Shown here: positions 1-5,637 of the stretch, one piece after another | Layout: every line of letters starts with the position of its first letter | Position numbering within the stretch: position 1 is the stretch's first letter | Assembly (NCBI GenBank): GCA_900556285.1 | Contig: USOF01000029.1 | Coordinates: 1-9,296, forward strand | Length of the DNA stretch: 9,296 bases | From: an uncultured Collinsella sp. | GTDB taxonomy: Bacteria > Actinomycetota > Coriobacteriia > Coriobacteriales > Coriobacteriaceae | Direction of reading: 5' to 3' | The notes under the pieces: generated by a model | The model's input: the letters and a program-made list of their open reading frames with translations, nothing else | What the model was told of the DNA's origin: nothing | Database searches by the model: none | Made by a program: the position numbers and the translations under genes

Positions 1-1499
1 ATCGGGATGTCGTCGAAAGCTCGATTGCGGTCCACGTGCGCCTCGAGCGCGCCATCGACCTCACCCGGCTCAAGCCCGCCGAGCAGCTGTGCCGCGCGGT
101 CGAGCATATCGACCGGACCGTCGAGCGTCGAGAGCGCCTGCGCCAGCACGCGCTCCATACAATCTTCCACCGCGTTGAGCGTCACGAGCTCTTGGGGCAC
201 CACGGCAGACGTGCGGTTGCGCACACGCGCCACAAACTCAAGCGTCGACAGGTACACATCGCCAAAGGGCGCAAAGTCGCCCTGGTAACCGCCGCAAAGC
301 GCCGGCGCCGCCAGCGCATACTCGGTTTTGGACAGCGGGCTCAGCGCCATCGCACCCAGCTCGAGCGCCGTGTCCTCCAGCATGAGGCCCAGCGTGCGCG
401 AGCGCAGACGCTCGGCATCGCTCGCCGACACGTCGCGATCGAGCACACGCGCCGCATCCGGTGCATCGCGCTCGACAGTGCGAATGTGCAGACGCTCGGC
501 AATGGCGCGGACGGCGGCACAGCGGGCAGCCTCGGCCTCCTCCTGCGCCGGCGTAAAGATACGGTTGCGCCCCAGCACCAGGCCAATTACGTTACGCGGA
601 CCCAGAGCGTCAACGGCCAGCGCCGCCAGCAGGGATGACGGCAGGTCACCCTCGAGTGCCACCACAGCACGCGACGCACCGTGGGCCCGAGCGTTGTCGC
701 GCACGGCGAGCACCAGCGCCTGCCACAACCACTCCTCGGAACGGAACTCGGGCAGTTCGTGATCTTCCAGTGCATCGAGCATCACGCCGCGCTGAATCTC
801 CTGGACCAGCAGGCTCTCCTCAAAACACGGCGCCTGGGCCACCACGCGACCGCAGTCGTCGAGCACAAACGAACCGCCGGTATACACCGACTCGTCATAG
901 GCACCGACCGGCGCCATGCAGGCAAACCACACGCTGCGCTTGGATGCGATCTTGCGGTAGGCGCCGCTGCGAACGGCGGCAATGGCGGCAGTCTCGCGGT
1001 CGGTCATGTCAAACGCGTTGAATTGGAAATACGCGATGAGGTCGACGCCGGTCGGCAACATCTCGAGCTCGCGGTCCAAGTCAAAAATCACGGCGATGCG
1101 CACGCCGTCCACGTCGAACACCGGCGGCGCCCAACGCGTGTCGTTGTTCTCGCCACGCTGCAGGGCAATGCTCGAACGCGCCGGCACCACATGACCGTCC
1201 TTGAGCATCATGTAGTCGAGCAGCGGCTGGCCCTCAAACGAAACCGCCGCGGGCACGATGCAGATCATGTCAAGCTCCTGGATACGCTCGGCGACACCAG
1301 TCAAACCGGCGAGCACGTCGTGCTCAAAGTCGGCAGCGCCCACCAGGCCACCGGGCATGGCGCCCATAAAGAGCGGAGCCGGAACGCACAGCACGCGCGC
1401 CCCGCGCTCGTGGGCCAGACGAGCCTGGTCCTCGATGCGGCCGCAAATGCCCTCAATATCACCCAGGCGCATATCGATCTGTGCAAGCGCGAGCTTCAT
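1..1499 (-). CDS. NAD(+) synthase family protein (NadE-like), active sites degenerate, 3' end outside window
   Basis: The visible 499 residues have the layout of glutamine-dependent NAD+ synthase: an N-terminal nitrilase/glutaminase domain (about 1-238) and a C-terminal ATP-pyrophosphatase synthetase domain (about 250 onward). Family marks include the start MKLALAQIDMRLGD, the YTGGSFVLDDCGRVVAQAP block (206-224), LAALAVDALGP (291-301), a SKTEYAL block (390-396) and GDFAPFGDVY (407-416). Family members normally convert nicotinate adenine dinucleotide to NAD using glutamine and ATP in the cytoplasm. Here the key residues are missing. The catalytic Glu position reads VPAPL (Ala41), no Lys stands in the expected second position (about 106-112), and no Cys lies in the third block (about 133-142). 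The SGGxDS loop reads EGDLPS (283-288). The frame is open throughout, so this is not a decayed pseudogene. The start at 1499 has a good ribosome binding site; an in-frame ATG at 1526 adds nine residues but is less well placed. Family assignment is firm. Enzymatic activity is doubtful, so no symbol is given. Confidence 0.85.
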   Translation of the reverse strand, partial: MKLALAQIDMRLGDIEGICGRIEDQARLAHERGARVLCVPAPLFMGAMPGGLVGAADFEHDVLAGLTGVAERIQELDMICIVPAAVSFEGQPLLDYMMLKDGHVVPARSSIALQRGENNDTRWAPPVFDVDGVRIAVIFDLDRELEMLPTGVDLIAYFQFNAFDMTDRETAAIAAVRSGAYRKIASKRSVWFACMAPVGAYDESVYTGGSFVLDDCGRVVAQAPCFEESLLVQEIQRGVMLDALEDHELPEFRSEEWLWQALVLAVRDNARAHGASRAVVALEGDLPSSLLAALAVDALGPRNVIGLVLGRNRIFTPAQEEAEAARCAAVRAIAERLHIRTVERDAPDAARVLDRDVSASDAERLRSRTLGLMLEDTALELGAMALSPLSKTEYALAAPALCGGYQGDFAPFGDVYLSTLEFVARVRNRTSAVVPQELVTLNAVEDCMERVLAQALSTLDGPVDMLDRAAQLLGGLEPGEVDGALEAHVDRNRAFDDIP

Positions 1500-1506
1500 G
1501 GCCCAG

Positions 1507-1514
1507 CCCTTTCC
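1507..1514 (-). promoter_or_regulatory. Ribosome binding site of the NadE-like gene
   Basis: On the minus strand this reads GGAAAGGG, seven bases before the ATG at 1499. It favours that start over the in-frame ATG at 1526, which has no clear purine-rich site before it. Confidence 0.6.
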
Positions 1515-1540
1515 GTCGTAAACCATCGAAATCGTAGTAA

Positions 1541-1571
1541 AAGCGCCGGCCGCATAATGCAGCCGGCGCTT
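1541..1571 (-). terminator. Hairpin with short T-run, probable terminator after the superoxide reductase gene
   Basis: A perfect 10-base inverted repeat (1541-1550 with 1562-1571, AAGCGCCGGC and its complement) encloses an 11-base loop. The loop itself contains the pairing arms GCAT and ATGC, so the whole element is nearly one palindrome. Read on the minus strand, the stem ends in TTTT (positions 1542 to 1539), as in a rho-independent terminator, but the T-run is short. It lies 46 bases after the superoxide reductase stop codon and 41 bases before the NadE-like start. It probably ends or attenuates transcription between them. The plus-strand side has no T-run. Confidence 0.55.
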
Positions 1572-1616
1572 GCATGTGCATATGCTAGCTATGATACCCC
1601 GAGCGGGGGCGCGCTC

Positions 1617-1979
1617 CTAGAATGTCGCGGACCACAGCCCGTGCAGGTTGCAGTAGGCATAGACGGTACCGGTCTTGGAGCCGCCCGCGAAAAACGTCGC
1701 GGGTTTCATGCCGGGCTCAAGGTAATGGACCTCTAAGCGGCCCTCGACCTCAAGGGCGATCCACTCAATGTAGTGCTCGGGCAGGCTGGGGTGCTCGACC
1801 GAGCCAACGCGCGCGCGAATCACGTGACCGTCGCGCTCGGTCTCGACAACAGGCACGTGCTTCTCGTGCGCCGCGTCCTCAGTGTTTGCAGTCAGTTCCG
1901 TGCAACCGGCAGGGGTCGCAACGTCGTCGCCAAGGGCGGCGATGAGCTTGCCGTCGGGGTCCTTAAAGAATTTCGCCAT
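1617..1979 (-). CDS. Superoxide reductase (desulfoferrodoxin family, class III-like, catalytic iron centre only)
   Basis: This 120-residue protein belongs to the desulfoferrodoxin/neelaredoxin family, which reduces superoxide to hydrogen peroxide at a square-pyramidal Fe(His)4Cys centre, usually with electrons from rubredoxin in anaerobes. The whole centre is visible: E39-K40-H41 in EKHVP, H63 and H69 in HPSLPEHYIEWI, and C110 and H113 in YCNLHGLW. The spacing matches the catalytic domain of known members. The N-terminal 38 residues keep the length of the extra domain of two-iron enzymes but have only one Cys (C26) and so cannot form the FeCys4 centre I. This resembles the class III enzyme of Treponema. 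The start at 1979 is chosen because AGGAG lies six bases upstream and the family start MAKFF follows; the frame could open 90 bases earlier, but those residues do not look like the family. No rubredoxin gene is visible nearby. Confidence 0.9.
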   Translation of the reverse strand: MAKFFKDPDGKLIAALGDDVATPAGCTELTANTEDAAHEKHVPVVETERDGHVIRARVGSVEHPSLPEHYIEWIALEVEGRLEVHYLEPGMKPATFFAGGSKTGTVYAYCNLHGLWSATF

Positions 1980-1985
1980 GATGTT

Positions 1986-1990
1986 CTCCT
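1986..1990 (-). promoter_or_regulatory. Ribosome binding site of the superoxide reductase gene
   Basis: AGGAG (within AAAGGAGAA) on the minus strand lies six bases before the ATG at 1979. It decides the start against the longer open frame that begins at 2069. Confidence 0.75.
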
Positions 1991-2012
1991 TTGCTGATGT
2001 GCCAATGTTCTT

Positions 2013-2046
2013 GATGGTTCTTATGCCCAAAGGCAGACAAACCATC
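2013..2046 (-). repeat. Nested symmetric inverted repeat upstream of the superoxide reductase gene
   Basis: The arms GATGGTT (2013-2019) and AACCATC (2040-2046) are exact reverse complements. Between them lie a second pair, TGCC (2024-2027) and GGCA (2032-2035). The three spacers are each four bases long, so the element is symmetric over 34 bases. It sits 33 bases upstream of the start codon in the 165-base gap between the helicase stop and this gene. It could be a protein operator or a hairpin in the 5' untranslated RNA. A weak -10-like CATAAG lies inside it on the minus strand, but no good -35 was found. The rest of the gap (1980-2144) shows no gene, no convincing promoter and no clear terminator. 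Confidence 0.45.
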
Positions 2047-2144
2047 CACGGCATTGCAAATGAACACATAACGGATCAGGCAAGCGGTCGGGCCAAAATG
2101 CGTCGACCGTCCTGCCCACTCCAGCAGTCCCACCCCGCGCGCGG

Positions 2145-5100
2145 CTAGCGCCCGTCGCCGCCCAGCAGCGCCAGAACATCTTCGCGGGTAAACAACGCCG
2201 ACGAGATGCCGTCGCCGCCGAGTACGCTGTTGACCAGGTCGCGCTTGGACTCCTGCATCTGCATAATGCGCTCCTCGATCGTGTCCTTGGCGATGAGCTT
2301 GTACACGGTCACGGTATGCTGCTGGCCAATACGATGCGCACGGTCGGTCGCCTGGTCCTGCGCGGCCACGTTCCACCACGGGTCGTAGTGAATGACCACA
2401 TCGGCCGCCGTCAGGTTAAGGCCCACGCCGCCCGCCTTGAGCGAAATCAAAAAGACCGGAACCTCGCCCGCTTGGAACTGCGCGACCATCTTGGCGCGGC
2501 TCTCCTTAGACGAAGCGCCCGTGAGCTTAAGGAAGGCGATGTCCTCCTTGGCCAGGCGCTTACCGATAATATCGAGCATACCCGTAAACTGGCTGAACAA
2601 TAGGATGCGATGTCCGCCGTCGAGTGCGCCGTGGACGAGCTCCATGCACGTATCGAGCTTGGCGCTCCCCGCCTTGTAGTCCTCGTAGTGTAGATGCGGG
2701 TCGCAGCAGATCTGGCGCAGCTTGGTGAGCTCGGCGAGCACCTTGAGCTTGTCTTTCTTAAACTCGGATGCCTCGCGGTGCTGCACCTGCTGGGCGATGC
2801 GGTCCTGGTTGGCCAAGTAGAGCTTGCGCTGCTCGCCGGTGAGCTGAGCCATGACGGTGTCCTCGATCTTTTCGGGCAGATCGGCCACCACGTCTTCCTT
2901 AACACGGCGCAGCACAAACGGCGACACGAGCGCTTGCAGGCGAGCGGCACTGTCGCCCTCGGCATGCTCGACCGGGCTTTCGAAGCGCTTGGCAAACGAC
3001 TCGCGCGTGCCGAGCAGGCCCGGCATCAAAAAGTCGAAGATGCTCCAGAGCTCGGACAAGCGGTTTTCGATGGGCGTGCCCGTCAGGGCAAAGCGCACGC
3101 CGGCAGGCAAGCGCTTTGCGGCGCGCGCCACCTGGGTGAGCGGGTTTTTAATGTACTGGGCCTCATCGAGCACCACACGGGCAAAGTCCTGCTCGACGTA
3201 CTCGTCGATATCGCGCCGCATAAGGTCATACGACGTCACGACCACGTTATGCTCGGCCACGCCGGCAATCTGTACGCGACGCTGCGCCTTGGCGCCCACG
3301 ATGGCGCACACATCGAGCGACGGGGCAAAGCGCTCCAGCTCGGCGGTCCAGTTGTACACAAGCGACGCAGGGCACACCACAAGCGTGGGCTTAATGTCCC
3401 CCGCTTCCACGCGCGCCAGGATATGCGCGATCATCTGGAGCGTTTTGCCCAGGCCCATATCGTCGGCCAAGATACCGCCGAGGCCCAGATGCTCAAGCGA
3501 GCCGAGCCACTGGTAGCCGGCGACCTGGGAGCCACGCAGCGTGGCCTTGAGCGAGGCGGGTACCGTAAAGTCCATCTTGCCGAGCGTGTCCAGGCGCTCG
3601 ACGGTACGGCGGAACGCAGCGTCGCGATCGGCCTCAAGCGCCGGCGTGCGCGCAAGCATGCTGTCGACGAACAGGGTACTCGACGCGGGGAGCGACACGC
3701 CGTCGAGCAGGTCGACAGCATCGACGCCCAGGTCCTCGGCAAGGCCAAACGCAGCTCGGGCGCCCTCGTCCAGGCGAATGATGTCGCCCGACGTGAGACG
3801 CGCAAACGTCTGGTGACGCTTGTACGAATCGAGATAGACGGCAAGGTCCGCGGCCGAAAGCCCGCTCGCACCCAGCTCGACATCGAGCAGATTGCTCTTG
3901 ACGGTCGCACGCACCGAAAGCTTGGGCGCAGGGCGGACCGAGATCTGGCGCAGACGGTCGCTGAGCATGACCTCACCCAGCTCGGACAGGGCGGACAGGC
4001 CCTCGGTCAGCAGGCAGAACAAGCTCTCGTCATCGCGCTCCTCAAACGCCAGGCCGCCCTCGTAAAAGTCGAAATACAGGGCCGCCGTGTCCATAACGCG
4101 AAACTCCGCCACCTCGACGCGGGGCGGCACGCCGGGGCGTTGCTCTTCGAAGGGGCTGCCCGGAGCGCCCAGGCTAAAGAGATCCGCCGACCAATCGCCG
4201 TAGGCAACCGTAATTTTGCAGGTCACGAGCCCATCGTCGACGCCGATCGCCATAGCAAAGCTCGGCTCGGGTGCCACGGTATCGAGCACGGCGGGCGCGG
4301 TAAGGTCGGTATAGTCGCGCAAAATGGGCAGCGCCATACGACAGAACTCCCCCACCTGGTCGGCAGCGATATGGACCGGCGTGCGACAGGGCAGCAAGCG
4401 CGATAGGAACGGCGCCGCATGTTGGGCAAACGCCGTGTCGGTACGGCGCGCGCGGCGCGTGTCGACCAGGTAGGCAGCATCGCCCGATGCAAAGCAGTAC
4501 ATATCGGCGGGCAGGCGAAGGTCGTAGCTGCCGCCGACCGCCGGCGCAATCTTGGAGGCAAGGAGCGGCGGGCGCTTGGTCGGGGCTTCATCCTTCCCTT
4601 GCGGCGCCGGCTCGACCGCCACGTCATAGGTGCGATGCGTCGTCGTCCCCCGCGACCAGGCGGGCTCAAAAGAGATGGTCTGGCCGCGCAACAGGTCCAG
4701 CACATATACGATGCTATGCTCGGACAGCGGCAACTGACGCTCGGCGACAAAACCGCTGCGGGCAAAGTCGTACGACGCCGAACGTGAGCTTGTGATGTCA
4801 TCGAGATAGGCAACTGTCGTCACGACAAGGTTGAGCAGCTTTGTCGACACGTCTTCGAAGGCTTCGGGCGTATGGACAAACGTGAGCTTCTTGCCGTACG
4901 AGAAGGTGCCGCCGCGCACGTAGGCATCGGCCATGCCGTCAATGTCCTTGACCACGTAGGACACCGAACCGCAGCGAATGCGGAACTCGAGCGCCCAGCT
5001 AAAGCGGTCGGCGAACAGCGGATTGTAGTACGGCACCAACGAGGGCTCCAACGCCGCTTTGGGGGCGTCGGGATCAACGGCACCGGCAAGCTTGCGGCGC

Positions 5101-5609
5101 ATGCTCGCCAGCTCATCCATGCGCGCGTCCGAAAGATCGGAGAGCGCCGCCATAAGGCTCGGGCTCGTGGGGACGGGCGCCGGAAAGGGAAAGTTGGGAT
5201 TGACGGCCGGCGCTTTGGGCGCGGTGCGCGCGGGCTGTTTCGGCTGCGCCGTAAACGTGCGGACCGGTGTGCGCAGCCCCTCAACAGGCTCAACGCCGCT
5301 GGCGTCCAGATACGCCAGCGCTGTAGCGATGGCATGCTTGCACATACCGGGGTAACGATAGACAGCGGGGCAATCGCAGTCGTAGTCGATCACCTCGTGC
5401 TCGTCCATGTCGAGCGCCACGCGCGTCTTGTACAGGTCGCCGCGCGAGCCGCGCACCGAGCCCTCAACCGTCACGTTTTTGGAGAAGCGCGAGCCGCTGT
5501 CCTCGATCGACAGCACGGCGCCGTTGAGCATGAGCGAACGCCCCTTCATAAAGGTGCCGCTCAACGCCGCCTCTTTGCGAAGCGCCTGCACAAACGTCCC
5601 CTGCGCCAT
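2145..5609 (-). CDS. SWIM zinc-finger / SNF2-family DEAD-box-like helicase
   Basis: This 1154-residue protein is a superfamily 2 SNF2/Rad54-type ATPase, expected to translocate on double-stranded DNA and remodel DNA-protein complexes. Domains in order are a SWIM zinc finger (C78-x-C80 and C90-x-H92, about 50-102), a Pro/Ala-rich linker (about 118-151), a long middle region fitting the bacterial SNF2-associated domain (about 190-660), and the two RecA-like lobes (about 690-1130). The ATPase motifs are complete: DDMGLGKT (716-723, Walker A), DEAQ (815-818), LTGTP (842-846), GGVGLNLT (1060-1067) and DRAHRIGQ (1089-1096). The start at 5609 follows GGAGG; a GTG six codons earlier (5627) is in frame but would overlap that site. 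The gene begins 28 bases after dnaE stops, so the two are probably co-transcribed. The exact substrate cannot be read from the sequence. No methylase or nuclease partner sits beside it. Confidence 0.93.
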   Translation of the reverse strand: MAQGTFVQALRKEAALSGTFMKGRSLMLNGAVLSIEDSGSRFSKNVTVEGSVRGSRGDLYKTRVALDMDEHEVIDYDCDCPAVYRYPGMCKHAIATALAYLDASGVEPVEGLRTPVRTFTAQPKQPARTAPKAPAVNPNFPFPAPVPTSPSLMAALSDLSDARMDELASMRRKLAGAVDPDAPKAALEPSLVPYYNPLFADRFSWALEFRIRCGSVSYVVKDIDGMADAYVRGGTFSYGKKLTFVHTPEAFEDVSTKLLNLVVTTVAYLDDITSSRSASYDFARSGFVAERQLPLSEHSIVYVLDLLRGQTISFEPAWSRGTTTHRTYDVAVEPAPQGKDEAPTKRPPLLASKIAPAVGGSYDLRLPADMYCFASGDAAYLVDTRRARRTDTAFAQHAAPFLSRLLPCRTPVHIAADQVGEFCRMALPILRDYTDLTAPAVLDTVAPEPSFAMAIGVDDGLVTCKITVAYGDWSADLFSLGAPGSPFEEQRPGVPPRVEVAEFRVMDTAALYFDFYEGGLAFEERDDESLFCLLTEGLSALSELGEVMLSDRLRQISVRPAPKLSVRATVKSNLLDVELGASGLSAADLAVYLDSYKRHQTFARLTSGDIIRLDEGARAAFGLAEDLGVDAVDLLDGVSLPASSTLFVDSMLARTPALEADRDAAFRRTVERLDTLGKMDFTVPASLKATLRGSQVAGYQWLGSLEHLGLGGILADDMGLGKTLQMIAHILARVEAGDIKPTLVVCPASLVYNWTAELERFAPSLDVCAIVGAKAQRRVQIAGVAEHNVVVTSYDLMRRDIDEYVEQDFARVVLDEAQYIKNPLTQVARAAKRLPAGVRFALTGTPIENRLSELWSIFDFLMPGLLGTRESFAKRFESPVEHAEGDSAARLQALVSPFVLRRVKEDVVADLPEKIEDTVMAQLTGEQRKLYLANQDRIAQQVQHREASEFKKDKLKVLAELTKLRQICCDPHLHYEDYKAGSAKLDTCMELVHGALDGGHRILLFSQFTGMLDIIGKRLAKEDIAFLKLTGASSKESRAKMVAQFQAGEVPVFLISLKAGGVGLNLTAADVVIHYDPWWNVAAQDQATDRAHRIGQQHTVTVYKLIAKDTIEERIMQMQESKRDLVNSVLGGDGISSALFTREDVLALLGGDGR

Positions 5610-5613
5610 CACT

Positions 5614-5619
5614 TCCTCC
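5614..5619 (-). promoter_or_regulatory. Ribosome binding site of the SNF2 helicase gene
   Basis: GGAGGA on the minus strand lies within the 28-base gap after dnaE, four bases before the ATG at 5609. It sets the start and shows that the gene has its own translation signal. Confidence 0.7.
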
Positions 5620-5637
5620 AATCTCACCCGGGGTAGC

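Noticed and set aside
1..1499. Reading the NadE-like gene as a decaying pseudogene
   Set aside because: There is no stop or frameshift across 499 codons, and the fold-forming blocks are well kept. The changes are confined to catalytic positions, which argues for selection on a different function.
1595..1616. Small alternative hairpins directly after the superoxide reductase stop codon
   Set aside because: Stems of four or five bases that exclude each other, with no T-run. The hairpin at 1541-1571 is the better terminator candidate.
681..1736. A 351-codon plus-strand open frame
   Set aside because: It runs antisense to the NadE-like gene and across the hairpin into the superoxide reductase gene. 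It has no family resemblance, so it is a GC-driven shadow.
1980..2069. N-terminal extension of the superoxide reductase
   Set aside because: The frame is open back to 2069, but the added residues do not resemble the family, and the AGGAG site plus MAKFF start fit position 1979.
2085..2144. Terminator after the helicase gene (10-base GC palindrome at 2135-2144, and a 6-base stem 2085-2090 / 2104-2109)
   Set aside because: Neither is followed by a T-run on the minus strand, and short palindromes are common in DNA of this composition.
2694..4406. A 570-codon plus-strand open frame opposite the helicase gene
   Set aside because: It is wholly antisense to a confidently identified gene with complete motifs. 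Its product is rich in His, Arg and Ala with no recognisable domain, as expected of antisense frames in GC-rich DNA.
2145..5609. SNF2 helicase as part of a phage-defence system
   Set aside because: Some defence systems contain SNF2 proteins, but here the neighbours are dnaE and a superoxide reductase. There is no methylase, nuclease, phospholipase-D-like or mobile gene in view.
4872..5636. A 254-codon plus-strand open frame opposite the helicase N-terminus
   Set aside because: It is antisense to the SWIM domain coding region and has biased, His/Arg-rich composition with no motif.
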